NCBI GenBank assembly: GCA_902632125.1
Contig: CACPBQ010000001.1
Span: 62,001-126,000 of the forward strand
From: Paracoccaceae bacterium
GTDB lineage: Bacteria > Pseudomonadota > Alphaproteobacteria > Rhodobacterales > Rhodobacteraceae
Reading direction: 5' to 3'
Length of the DNA: 64,000 bases
Shown here: positions 29,387-39,207 of the stretch, piece after piece
How positions within the stretch are numbered: position 1 is the stretch's first letter
Layout of the letters: each line of letters begins with the position of its first letter
The notes under the pieces: model-generated
The model's input: the letters and a program-made list of their open reading frames with translations, nothing else
What the model was told of the DNA's origin: nothing
The model's database searches: none
Position numbers and translations under genes: made by a program

Positions 29387-30979
29387 TCAGTGCCTAAAAT
29401 GTCTTACACCGGTGAAAGCCATAGCCAAGTTGGCTTCGTCTGCAGCTTTTATAATCTCTTCATCTCGCATTGAACCTCCTGGCTGTATAATCGCCGTGGC
29501 TCCCGCCTCCGCAGCGACCATAAGCCCGTCAGAAAATGGGAAAAAAGCATCAGAAGCGACAGCAGAACCCTTAGTCAACGGAAAATCCAGAGCTAAGGTT
29601 TCTGCCATTTCAACCGATTTTTGCGCTGCTATTCGACAGCTGTCAACTCTACTCATCTGTCCAGCTCCAATACCAACAGTCGCGTTATTTTTTGCATAAA
29701 CAATAGCATTCGATTTTACATGCTTTGCAACTTTCCAGGCAAAAAGCATATCTTCTAACTCTAAATCGGTAGGTTTTCGTTTGGTAACGATATCAAGTTT
29801 TGTTTTCAAAACAATTTCAGTATCTGCATCTTGTACTAAAAACCCCCCAGATACATTTCGAATTGTTTTCCTCTTATCTTTTGGGCTCTTTATACCGCCT
29901 GTAGTAAGAAGCCTGAGATTCTTATTTTTTGCAAATATTTCCAAGGCCTCTTCTGTTGCACCTGGCGCAATAACAACTTCAGTAAAAATACTACAAATTT
30001 CTTCCGCAGTTGATCGATCCAAAATCTGGTTCAGGGCGACTACACCTCCAAATGCGCTCGTTCGGTCACAATTAAAGGCAGATTTATAGGCTTCTTTCAA
30101 ATTTGCACTGGTTGCGACCCCACAGGGGTTGGCGTGCTTTATAATCGCGCATGCTGATTTTGCTGATTGTTCAAACTCACAAACCAACTCAAATGCAGCA
30201 TCGGTGTCGTTAATGTTATTGTAAGATAATTCTTTACCTTGATGCTGAATAGCAGAAGCCAAACCAAAACTGCTATCATCATTTTTATAAAACGCAGCTC
30301 TTTGGTGAGGGTTTTCACCATATCTAAGACTTTGGACTAATGAACCTACTTCTATCATTTGCTGAGGATGATCGTCTTTTTCCTGCTCATTCATCCATCT
30401 AGAAATAGATGCATCATAACTTGCAGTATGAGCATAAGCTTTATAGGCCATTTTTTTTCTAAAACTGAGGCTTGTGAAACCCTTATTAATATTAAGCTCA
30501 TTTAAAAAAATGTCATAGTCTGATGTATCCGTTATGACAGTTACGTACTTATGATTTTTTGCTCCTGCACGGATCATTGCTGGACCACCAACATCGATAT
30601 TTTCAATACATGTTTCATAATCGGCCCCACGAGCCACAGCATTTTTAAAAGGATATAAATTAACAACCAATAAATCTATTTTGCTTATCTTATGTTTTTT
30701 CATTGCTGAGATATGACTGCTTTCGTCACGTAAAGCTAAAAGACCACCGTGTACTTTCGGATGTAATGTCTTTACTCGGCCATTCATCATTTCTGGAAAT
30801 TTTGTCAATTCAGAGATATCTTTTACCGGTATATTCGAGGCTCTCAAGGCCTCAGCACTACCTCCTGTGGATATAATTTCAATCCCGTGCGCACACAAGG
30901 CATCTGCGATTTTAGTAATGTCTGTTTTGTCCGATACTGAAAGTAAAGCACGTTTTATTGGATAAAGATCGCTCATCAA
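29387..30979 (-). CDS. purH: bifunctional AICAR formyltransferase/IMP cyclohydrolase
   Basis: [68 protein letters not shown]. Confidence 0.98.
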   Translation of the reverse strand: MMSDLYPIKRALLSVSDKTDITKIADALCAHGIEIISTGGSAEALRASNIPVKDISELTKFPEMMNGRVKTLHPKVHGGLLALRDESSHISAMKKHKISKIDLLVVNLYPFKNAVARGADYETCIENIDVGGPAMIRAGAKNHKYVTVITDTSDYDIFLNELNINKGFTSLSFRKKMAYKAYAHTASYDASISRWMNEQEKDDHPQQMIEVGSLVQSLRYGENPHQRAAFYKNDDSSFGLASAIQHQGKELSYNNINDTDAAFELVCEFEQSAKSACAIIKHANPCGVATSANLKEAYKSAFNCDRTSAFGGVVALNQILDRSTAEEICSIFTEVVIAPGATEEALEIFAKNKNLRLLTTGGIKSPKDKRKTIRNVSGGFLVQDADTEIVLKTKLDIVTKRKPTDLELEDMLFAWKVAKHVKSNAIVYAKNNATVGIGAGQMSRVDSCRIAAQKSVEMAETLALDFPLTKGSAVASDAFFPFSDGLMVAAEAGATAIIQPGGSMRDEEIIKAADEANLAMAFTGVRHFRH

Positions 30980-31005
30980 TTTTCCTATTCGTAAAATATT
31001 TCAAT

Positions 31006-32712
31006 TCACTTTGAAAAAAAATCTCCAACTGACAAGTCCTTGTCGAGAGCTCTAGTAAGTGACCAATTAATTTTTGTTCCATACTCCGCGAGCTCCGTAG
31101 ATAAAATCAGCTTTTTTGACTCTAGTGGTTCAAATAAACCATTCTCAAAAAAAATAGTGGGTTCTAACTGCAAATATGAATCCAAACTATAATTGAAAAA
31201 CCACAACTCACCATTTTTCAGAGCTAAACTTACACGATTATTTTCACGGTCGAAACGTACCCTGACATTTGGATGCAAATGAAATGCCGCTTTTACTGAC
31301 ATTTGAGTACTACCACTTTTTTTAAAGATTCTATCGAACCGTCTTTTATGAGAATCCTCGATTGCTATCATTAAGTCCTCTCCCTCAAAGGACTGGCCAT
31401 CTTGAGAGAGTTTTAATTTTCTAACATGAGTGAGACCAAAGTTTTTAACATAACCATCATGTGCACCTTCAAAAATCTTTGTGCCTTCATTATATGAAAT
31501 CTCTTTTGGTACAGTTCGAGGTCCATTAAGGATAACTTTTTTTGGCACTTGAAGCCAACCTTCATCACTACGAAACTCACTACTATCATGATTGTCTATA
31601 TGGACAGTGCAATGAGAACTCGTGCGACGACTAGAAAAACTCAAATCGGAACCAAAAAGATATCCAGGACCACAACTAGTGAAAACCCTTCTTTGCCCTG
31701 AAACCATTTCAAAAGCTAAGGTAGAAGCATCAGCCTTTACAGCCTCTTTACCCATAAGCGGTGGTGCTGCATCAATAATTACACTTGTTCGCGAATTTGA
31801 TAACTTTACATATCCAACATTAGTTTCGCTCAAAGATATTTCTCGGCTCTCAGCATGACTTAAGGCCTGGTCTAATTGCCCATCGACGTCGCCGCAACTA
31901 CCATGAAATCTTGGTAAGCCTGCATCAGAATGTCTCAAATTTCGAACAATTAGAGCTAGTTTTTCTATTGTCTCTAAATGGGTGGCAGATGGGTTCCATT
32001 TTGAATCCTTAAGCGCAAGTTTAGCCCAGATTAAACTTGTGAGAATGTTCAAAATATCTTGAGAATTCCTAGAGAAAACAATTTCCTCACTATTAATAAG
32101 ATGATGACATTCATCGGCAAGTGCCCTGGTAGCAGGCTCTATAAATTTCTCCATATTCTTTAAATAGCATCCTGCATAAATCAAACCTAACAAAGCCTCA
32201 AACCTAGGTAATCCACTAGGCCCACTCATCGCTCGCTTAGATAAAAATTTAGCCTGCCTTGCCAATAAAAGATTAAATTTTTGGAGTTTTGTTTCGGAAC
32301 ACCCTTGCGTAAGAAATAAATAATGATGCGTCCAACGAACTAAACGCATTCCCGTCAACGCTGGTGTCCAACCAGGACCAAAACCAGAACTATACTTATT
32401 TATCCATGAATGTAACCAATTTTGTGCAAGAAGCCTGGCTTCTACACTTGCCAGGGCGGCCAAGTCATCTAACCAGGTAAAACTATGTAGCTTGTAATAG
32501 AAGTCTTTTTCGTCAGTCTTAAAATTCCAAACTTCGTCAGTTTGCTGGATAACTTGTCCTACAAAATTAATTTTCCCTTCTACCATATCGCGGCCAACGG
32601 ATATTTTACCCAGGGAACGAGGCTCTGTTTCAAAAATAAATTCTGAATCAGATTTAGACATGCAAATTGTAAAGGCATAAAATCTGTCTATAAAAGCGTT
32701 CAAGAAACTCAA
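31006..32712 (-). CDS. heparinase II/III family protein
   Basis: GPGWTPALTGMRLVRWTHHYLFL; FHGSCGDVDGQLDQAL; VKAAFHLHPNVRVRFD. Confidence 0.88.
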   Translation of the reverse strand: MSFLNAFIDRFYAFTICMSKSDSEFIFETEPRSLGKISVGRDMVEGKINFVGQVIQQTDEVWNFKTDEKDFYYKLHSFTWLDDLAALASVEARLLAQNWLHSWINKYSSGFGPGWTPALTGMRLVRWTHHYLFLTQGCSETKLQKFNLLLARQAKFLSKRAMSGPSGLPRFEALLGLIYAGCYLKNMEKFIEPATRALADECHHLINSEEIVFSRNSQDILNILTSLIWAKLALKDSKWNPSATHLETIEKLALIVRNLRHSDAGLPRFHGSCGDVDGQLDQALSHAESREISLSETNVGYVKLSNSRTSVIIDAAPPLMGKEAVKADASTLAFEMVSGQRRVFTSCGPGYLFGSDLSFSSRRTSSHCTVHIDNHDSSEFRSDEGWLQVPKKVILNGPRTVPKEISYNEGTKIFEGAHDGYVKNFGLTHVRKLKLSQDGQSFEGEDLMIAIEDSHKRRFDRIFKKSGSTQMSVKAAFHLHPNVRVRFDRENNRVSLALKNGELWFFNYSLDSYLQLEPTIFFENGLFEPLESKKLILSTELAEYGTKINWSLTRALDKDLSVGDFFSK

Positions 32713-32783
32713 AATTAGCTCATTTTGTTAAATAAATCATAGTGATTATTTCGAAAATTTTGCATTGCAAATTTTTCTTTCGT

Positions 32784-34073
32784 TTAGGGTTTATTTGGTT
32801 TTTTTTGTAAATAACATATATAAAAACCATCTAAACCGTCCTTTTCTATCGAACTGGCTGGTACAATTCTAATATCACCAGAGTTCAAAACCCAAGCCTT
32901 AGGAATAGTTTGGTCTATTTTTTTTAGCTTTTTTATTACGAATTGATCATTTCGCTCTAGAAACTTCTCAATTTGGCATTCACCCTCATCTGGCAAAAGG
33001 GAACATGTCACATAAATTACAAGTCCGTTATCCTCTACAATTGAAGAAGCATGATCGAGTAATCTAGCCTGAATTTCCATTAGCTCAAAAAAATCAGACC
33101 CATCTTTACAATAGACTAAGTCTGGATGACGCCTAATTGTCCCGGTTGCACTACACGGAGCATCCAATAATACGATATCAAATTTATCAGTAATATTGAA
33201 AGCATCACTTTCTATTATATTTGCGCTGAGCCCACACCTTTCTAAATTCTCTCTTAATAATTGTAAGCGACTAGATGAAATATCCACCGAAGTAACATCT
33301 GCGCCAAGAGAAGCGAGTTGAAGCGTCTTTGCACCTGGTGCAGCACATAAATCTAGTACTCTTTTACCACTCAAATTACCTAATAGCCTAATTGGAATAG
33401 ATGCTGCTGCATCTTGAACCCACCAATCCCCTTCTTTGAATCCTGGCAGAGCGGATATTTGTTTGCCACTTTTCAAGCGGATGCTTTCTTGAAAAACAAT
33501 TCTACCGTCTAACTCTTTAGCCCAACCTGTAATTTTACGTGGATCTTTTAGGGTAATATCTACAGGCGGTGTAAAACTTTGTATTTTTTCAATTTCGATT
33601 ACTGTATTTTTCCCATAGGCAGAAATTAAGGGGCCCCTCAACCACTTGGGCAACCTTGAAATATTCCCGACGTTATTCCACTCCTCGATTTCAGAAGATG
33701 ATAGCTGTCGCAAAACAGCATTTACCAATCCTTTCATTGGCCTACTTCTTTTATTGGAAGCCGTGTAATTTACTGCCTCGTTGACAATCGCATGAGACGC
33801 ACCGCCGGTAGCTAGCTCAGTCAAACTTAGTCTTAGAGTATTTTTAACTCTTAATTTTGGATCTTTTTTGAGGTATTTTTTTAATAGCTTATCGCTGCGT
33901 TCTAAATTACGCAAAGTATCCATTACTAATCTTTGGACAAAAGCTTTTTCATTGGGTTGAAGATTTTTAAGCATCCCGAGAGCCCTCAGCTCACGAAAAC
34001 TTTTTTGGTTTCCTAAAATCTCATTCAAAATATCTATCGCAACAAAACGAGGCTTACTTCTCGATGGATTCAT
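32784..34073 (-). CDS. rsmB: 16S rRNA (cytosine-C5) methyltransferase, RsmB/NOP family
   Basis: GWWVQDAAASIPIRLLG, VLDLCAAPGAKTLQLASLGA, VLLDAPCSATGTIRRHPD, VIYVTCSLLPDEGE. Confidence 0.95.
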   Translation of the reverse strand: MNPSRSKPRFVAIDILNEILGNQKSFRELRALGMLKNLQPNEKAFVQRLVMDTLRNLERSDKLLKKYLKKDPKLRVKNTLRLSLTELATGGASHAIVNEAVNYTASNKRSRPMKGLVNAVLRQLSSSEIEEWNNVGNISRLPKWLRGPLISAYGKNTVIEIEKIQSFTPPVDITLKDPRKITGWAKELDGRIVFQESIRLKSGKQISALPGFKEGDWWVQDAAASIPIRLLGNLSGKRVLDLCAAPGAKTLQLASLGADVTSVDISSSRLQLLRENLERCGLSANIIESDAFNITDKFDIVLLDAPCSATGTIRRHPDLVYCKDGSDFFELMEIQARLLDHASSIVEDNGLVIYVTCSLLPDEGECQIEKFLERNDQFVIKKLKKIDQTIPKAWVLNSGDIRIVPASSIEKDGLDGFYICYLQKKPNKP

Positions 34074-34139
34074 TAAGAAACTTTCTTGAAAGAATTTTGA
34101 CGCTGCTATATCAGTCTAGTAGGATCAAGGAAAGTTTAT

Positions 34140-34316
34140 ATGCCTAAAAAAGATAAAGAACTTCCACCAGAAGCTTTAAGAGCACTAGAAGAGGCTGAGA
34201 AGCGTCGTTTGGAAAAAAAAGATATAAATTTACCAAAAGAACTTGGTGGCCGTGAAGGTGTGGAACCTGTCAGATATGGAGATTGGGAAAAAAAAGGCAT
34301 TGCAGTTGATTTCTAG
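34140..34316 (+). CDS. DUF1674 / succinate dehydrogenase assembly factor 4-like protein, 58 aa (not in ORF track)
   Basis: MPKKDKELPPEALRALEEAEKRRLEKKDINLPKELGGREGVEPVRYGDWEKKGIAVDF*: canonical C-terminal GGREGxEPxRYGDWExKGxxxDF motif. Confidence 0.95.
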   Translation: MPKKDKELPPEALRALEEAEKRRLEKKDINLPKELGGREGVEPVRYGDWEKKGIAVDF

Positions 34317-34318
34317 GG

Positions 34319-35227
34319 TCAAACCAATTTGTAGCCTTGCTGTAATCTGAACCCTAAAAGAAAAACATCTGACTTTTGAGCAGATTTACCCGGCCTCTGC
34401 GCCTCAGTTATCTCAACTGCCTTATGACCACATGCAATTGAAAAACCCCTATCTAAAACTGTCCCAGGCTCATTTTTTTGGTCAATGACCTTCGAAGCTA
34501 ACAATTTGATCCGCTCTCCATTTATTTCTGTCCAAGCTCCTGGATAAGGCGATAAAGCTCTAATTTTCTGGTCGATAATTTTAGCAGGCAATGACCAGTC
34601 AATTTTTGCTTCAGACTTATGGATCTTACTTGCATATGTGACACCAACAGCGGCCTGGCTCTGCAATTTATAATCAGATAAATTTTCCAGCACTTCAATT
34701 ATAAGCTGTGAACCTACTAAACTTAATTTTTCTGATAAAATTTTTGCAGTATCATTTTCTGTAATTTGGACTTTCTTGGAAGATAGGATTGGACCTGTAT
34801 CCAGCCCCTCATCCATTTTCATGATGCAAACGCCTGTCTCTTCATCTCCCTCCATAATTGCTCTTTGAATTGGTGCAGCCCCACGCCAACGCGGCAAAAG
34901 TGATGCATGTATATTCAAGCAGCCAAGCCTTGGAGATAATAGAATTTTGCTAGGTAGTATTAGACCATAGGCAACTACAATAGCTATATCAGCCTTTAAC
35001 TCCCTAAAAATATTTTGGTCTTTTTCAGATTCAAAATTCTTTGGGTTATGTACAGTTAGACCTAGATTAAGCGCTTCTTTGTGAACATCACTGAGGTTTA
35101 CTTTTCTGCCACGCCCCGAGGGCCGAGGTGGCTGCGAATAAACCGCGCATATTTGGTGGTTACTCCGATACAAAGCCTTAAGAGCAGGAACAGAAAACTT
35201 TGGTGTTCCCATGAAAACTAATTTCAT
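34319..35227 (-). CDS. fmt: methionyl-tRNA formyltransferase
   Basis: MKLVFMGTPKFSVPALKAL, LNIHASLLPRWRGAAPIQRAI, MDEGLDTGPIL. Confidence 0.97.
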   Translation of the reverse strand: MKLVFMGTPKFSVPALKALYRSNHQICAVYSQPPRPSGRGRKVNLSDVHKEALNLGLTVHNPKNFESEKDQNIFRELKADIAIVVAYGLILPSKILLSPRLGCLNIHASLLPRWRGAAPIQRAIMEGDEETGVCIMKMDEGLDTGPILSSKKVQITENDTAKILSEKLSLVGSQLIIEVLENLSDYKLQSQAAVGVTYASKIHKSEAKIDWSLPAKIIDQKIRALSPYPGAWTEINGERIKLLASKVIDQKNEPGTVLDRGFSIACGHKAVEITEAQRPGKSAQKSDVFLLGFRLQQGYKLV

Positions 35228-35718
35228 TTTTTCTTCTTCACCTTCCTAAGCAATATATCTCTTTTGACCCTAGATAAGTGGTCAAAAAACATTTTCCCAT
35301 TCAAATGATCAATTTGATGTTGAATAGATGTTGCCCAGAGCCCTGTAAAATCCTTCCTATCGATAAAGCCCTTTTTATTTAAAAATCTTACAGTAACTTT
35401 TTTAGGCCTTTTGATTTTTGCAGATATACCCCTCAAATTTGGACTAGCTTCCTCTGTCTCACTATACTCCAACGATGCTTGAAGAATCTCAGGATTAGCA
35501 AGTTTTACAGGCTTACTTCGGGTTTCTGAGGCATCAATAACAGCTAAACGCAAGTTTACGCCAATTTGTGGAGCCGCTAGACCAATGCCAGGCATCGCAT
35601 TCATTGTATCTATCATATCGTCCCAAATCAAAATTACATCTTCTGTGATTTCCGTTATCTCATCAGCTCTAGATCGAAGTCTTTTATCAGGCCATTTCAA
35701 GAACCTTTTGACCGCCAT
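35224..35718 (-). CDS. peptide deformylase paralogue with degenerate active site
   Basis: PDF fold (GIGLAAPQIGV) but EGCLS is replaced by EASPN and HEIDH by HQIDH; basic KVKKKK tail; between def and fmt. Confidence 0.92.
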   Translation of the reverse strand: MAVKRFLKWPDKRLRSRADEITEITEDVILIWDDMIDTMNAMPGIGLAAPQIGVNLRLAVIDASETRSKPVKLANPEILQASLEYSETEEASPNLRGISAKIKRPKKVTVRFLNKKGFIDRKDFTGLWATSIQHQIDHLNGKMFFDHLSRVKRDILLRKVKKKK

Positions 35719-36251
35719 TATTCAACACCGCGTAATTTTTCACGTTTGAATTTCTTCATTTTACGCGTTATTAGCTGTCTCTTCATAGGTCCTAAATAGT
35801 CAATAAACAATTTTCCGTTTAAATGATCAATTTCATGTTGTATGCAAGTCGACTTTAGACCAGAAAACTCTTCGGAATGTTGTTTTCCTTTTAAATCAAC
35901 CCACTCCACTTGCACAAGCTCTGGTCGCGTAATCTCAGCAAAATGTTCAGGAATCGAAAGACATCCTTCTTCATAAATACTTTTTTCTTCAGAGCAGGCA
36001 GTTATTAATGGATTAATCATAACAATTGGATCCGGTTCTTCGTTCTCTTTTTTGGCACAATCCATTACAAATATTCGTTCTAATACACCAATCTGAGGAG
36101 CAGCCAAGCCAATCCCTGGTGCATCATACATAGTCGCCATCATATCTTCTGTTAATTCAATAACGGCATCAGTTATGCGCTCAACTTCTACGGATTTTTT
36201 TTTCAATCGTGCATCTGGGTGTAAAACAATAGGTCTGATCATCATACTCAT
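35718..36251 (-). CDS. def: peptide deformylase (canonical)
   Basis: GIGLAAPQIGV, EEGCLSIPEH, QHEIDHLNGKLFIDYL. Confidence 0.98.
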   Translation of the reverse strand: MSMMIRPIVLHPDARLKKKSVEVERITDAVIELTEDMMATMYDAPGIGLAAPQIGVLERIFVMDCAKKENEEPDPIVMINPLITACSEEKSIYEEGCLSIPEHFAEITRPELVQVEWVDLKGKQHSEEFSGLKSTCIQHEIDHLNGKLFIDYLGPMKRQLITRKMKKFKREKLRGVE

Positions 36252-36346
36252 CTAGGATAATATTAGCTACAAAGCAACGGCTCTGTCCAATTGAACAAAA
36301 CAATGTTAATGACCAGATCTGACACCTAATCTTTCAAGGTACATTT

Positions 36347-37519
36347 ATGAATTTTGATGAGAAAATCGAACGTCGTCGTACTCACTCTGACAAATGGGAC
36401 ATGATGGAAAGTAAATATGGCGTATCATCTAAAGATGGAATACCCATGTGGGTTGCTGATATGGACTTTAGACCACCTGAATGTGTTCAAAAAGCAATCG
36501 AAAATTTATCTAATCATGGAGTCTATGGGTACTATGGCGATGACACTTCATACCGAAAAGCAATAAAATGGTGGATGAAAAACCGCCATGGTTGGGAGCT
36601 GGATACCGAATGGATTTTTAGCACGCACGGTTTAGTCAACGGGGCCGCTGTCTGCATTGAAACATTCAGCAATCCTGGTGATCATATTGTTCTATTTACA
36701 CCAGTCTACCACTCATTTTTTAAAGTAATAAAAGCTGCTAATCGTGAAATTTTAGAGTGCCCATTGATTAAAAACCATGGAAGATATGAGTTTGATTTTA
36801 ATTCTTATGATAATTTGATGACGGGTAAGGAAAAAATTGTGCTTTTATGTTCTCCTCATAATCCAGGTGGACGGGTTTGGTCGAAGGAAGAATTGAAACA
36901 AGTTGCGGATTTTACGAAACGCCACAATCTCATTTTGATATCAGACGAAATACACCACGATATTGTATATCCTGGCGCTATTCATATCCCCATGGCGAAT
37001 GTTGATGAAGAAATTTCTGATCGGCTAATTATGATGACAGCGACGACAAAGACCTTCAACATTGCGGGAGCACATACTGGAAACGTCATTATACCGGATA
37101 AAAATTTAAGACAAAAGTTTGCTAAAAGAATGTCAGCACTGGGTATGAGTCCAAATAGCTTTGGATTGTTTATGGCTAAGGCCGCCTACAGCCCGGATGG
37201 AGCTGTTTGGGTTGATGAACTAATAAAATATTTGGATAAAAATCGACAGATATTTGATAACGCTATAGAAAAAATACCAGGATTAGAGACAATGAAGTTG
37301 GAAGGAACATATTTAGCTTGGGTAGATTTCTCAAAAACGGGGATGGAGCAAATGGAATTCGTGAATAGAGTTCAAAAGGTAGCAAAAATTGCGGCAAATT
37401 TAGGCCCAACATTTGGCAAAAACGGTCATAGTTTTCTAAGATTTAATTTCGCTACAACACGTGACAATGTTAGAACCGCAGTCGAACGTTTAGACCGTGC
37501 TTTTTCCGATCTACAATAA
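36347..37519 (+). CDS. MalY/PatB family pyridoxal phosphate-dependent aminotransferase (cystathionine beta-lyase-like)
   Basis: DKWDMMESKYG...IPMWVADMDFRPPECVQKAI, LLCSPHNPGGRVW, LISDEIHHDIVYPG, ATTKTFNIAG. Confidence 0.94.
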   Translation: MNFDEKIERRRTHSDKWDMMESKYGVSSKDGIPMWVADMDFRPPECVQKAIENLSNHGVYGYYGDDTSYRKAIKWWMKNRHGWELDTEWIFSTHGLVNGAAVCIETFSNPGDHIVLFTPVYHSFFKVIKAANREILECPLIKNHGRYEFDFNSYDNLMTGKEKIVLLCSPHNPGGRVWSKEELKQVADFTKRHNLILISDEIHHDIVYPGAIHIPMANVDEEISDRLIMMTATTKTFNIAGAHTGNVIIPDKNLRQKFAKRMSALGMSPNSFGLFMAKAAYSPDGAVWVDELIKYLDKNRQIFDNAIEKIPGLETMKLEGTYLAWVDFSKTGMEQMEFVNRVQKVAKIAANLGPTFGKNGHSFLRFNFATTRDNVRTAVERLDRAFSDLQ

Positions 37520-37861
37520 TCGAGGTATTAGTGCGACGGGACTAGTTTCTTGATAAAAGTCCTTAGGCACAGAAGTTTGCGTATTAGTATTTCGCTTATA
37601 TTCGAAGTAAACAATCCCATTTTCTTCTTTAGACGCAACAATTAAACACTGTTTTAAATGTTTATCCCCATCATAAAAATCTACGAGGCCTCTCATCATG
37701 GGAGCCTTCGCCGCTTCGACACAAAATCCACTTTTTTTAAGTTGCAGTACAGGATAACGATTTTTATTAAACTCCACACGAAGACGATTTTTCTTGCCTG
37801 AATCAGTCTTTTGAGCAGCTTCTAATCCAGCAATAACTTCTTTTGATAAAAAAGTACTCAT
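37511..37861 (-). CDS. conserved hypothetical protein (Rhodobacterales-type)
   Basis: 116-aa ORF with normal codon usage, convergent 9-bp overlap; I recall similar uncharacterised proteins in Rhodobacteraceae. Confidence 0.7.
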   Translation of the reverse strand: MSTFLSKEVIAGLEAAQKTDSGKKNRLRVEFNKNRYPVLQLKKSGFCVEAAKAPMMRGLVDFYDGDKHLKQCLIVASKEENGIVYFEYKRNTNTQTSVPKDFYQETSPVALIPRLL

Positions 37862-38029
37862 ATAAACCTTTTTTGTTAATAAACTGAAAAGTCTTTTATT
37901 TTACTTCCTTATGTTACCAAACAACTTCTTCTTTTTAAAGAACAAGGGTTATTATTCTAGTTAACCTTTTCACTTTAAACTATACTCTATCAGAAATTCC
38001 AATTCTAGCGAGCTTAAAGAAACTTCGAG

Positions 38030-39202
38030 ATGCCATTTTTAATAAAAGTGATAGTTCTGACATTTGTCCTACATTCCACAGCCTTCGGGAAATGTGGAGG
38101 TGATTTCTACCAGTTCCTTGAAGAAATTAAAGAAGAGTCTTTGGAAATCGGTTATACAGAACAAATTGTAAATACATTTTTTGACGGCGTTTCACTAAAT
38201 CCCTTAGTCTTGGAAGCTGATCAAGCACAGGGTATATTTCTGAAGCCGTTTAACGAATTTGCCCCGCGGTTAATAAATAATTATCGGATTTACCATGGCA
38301 AAAAGAACCTAAAAAAATATTCTTCAACCTTTGACAAAATAGAAAAAATTTATGGTGTTTCTAGAGGTGTTCTAACGTCTTTTTGGGCCTTGGAGACTGA
38401 CTTTGGTTTAGTTCAAGGAAACTTCAATACTCTCGACGCCTTGGTAACCCTGGCTTTTGATTGCAGACGGCCACAGCTTTTTCGCCCCCAAATTTTTGCT
38501 GCACTAGAATTATTTACCCGAAATGAATTCAATCCAAACGAAACAAAAGGCGCCTGGGCAGGAGAAATTGGAATGGTTCAAATGTTGCCAAAAGACATTT
38601 TAGAAAATGGGGTTGATGCAGACGGAGACGGAAAAATTAATCTTCAAAGTTCAGCAAGTGATGCTTTATTTAGTGCTGCTAGAATGCTAAAAAGTTTGGG
38701 TTGGCAAGCAAATGAGCCTTGGTTACAGGAGGTGAAATTAGCTCAAGAAATAGATTGGTTTGAGACCGGTACGGACAAGAAAAAAACTATTGGAGAGTGG
38801 AAAAACTTAAGAATAACGGGTAAATATTCTGATTTGCCGGACGGTCCGGGTGACGCCTCTTTGATCTTACCGCAAGGCCACAAAGGACCAAAATTTCTAG
38901 CCTATTCCAATTTCAATGTATTTTTCCAATGGAATAAGAGCTTCATTTACGTTTTGACTGCTGCCCATTTTGCAAATCAACTTGAAGGATCTCCACCTTT
39001 CACCCCAGGCTCTCCAGACAAAGGCCTCAACAAGAACCAAATGATGCTTCTACAAACCAAGTTAAAAAAGCTTGGTTATCAGGTTGGTGAAATTGATGGC
39101 ATTCTTGGGTCAAAAACTAGAAGATCCGTTCAGGAGTTACAGAGGACCCTAAACCTACCAGCTGATGCATGGCCAACAATCGAATTACTAGAAACTCTGT
39201 AG
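38030..39202 (+). CDS. lytic murein transglycosylase (MltB-like) with C-terminal peptidoglycan-binding domain
   Basis: FWALETDFGLVQGNFNTLDAL, GEIGMVQMLPKDILENGVDADGDGKINL; PG_binding_1 LQTKLKKLGYQVGEIDGILGSKTRRSVQELQ. Confidence 0.94.
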   Translation: MPFLIKVIVLTFVLHSTAFGKCGGDFYQFLEEIKEESLEIGYTEQIVNTFFDGVSLNPLVLEADQAQGIFLKPFNEFAPRLINNYRIYHGKKNLKKYSSTFDKIEKIYGVSRGVLTSFWALETDFGLVQGNFNTLDALVTLAFDCRRPQLFRPQIFAALELFTRNEFNPNETKGAWAGEIGMVQMLPKDILENGVDADGDGKINLQSSASDALFSAARMLKSLGWQANEPWLQEVKLAQEIDWFETGTDKKKTIGEWKNLRITGKYSDLPDGPGDASLILPQGHKGPKFLAYSNFNVFFQWNKSFIYVLTAAHFANQLEGSPPFTPGSPDKGLNKNQMMLLQTKLKKLGYQVGEIDGILGSKTRRSVQELQRTLNLPADAWPTIELLETL

Positions 39203-39207
39203 AAGGG

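Noticed and set aside
36251-36347. Possible SAM-II-type riboswitch upstream of the MalY/PatB aminotransferase
   Set aside because: No recognisable SAM-II core or pseudoknot elements in the short leader.
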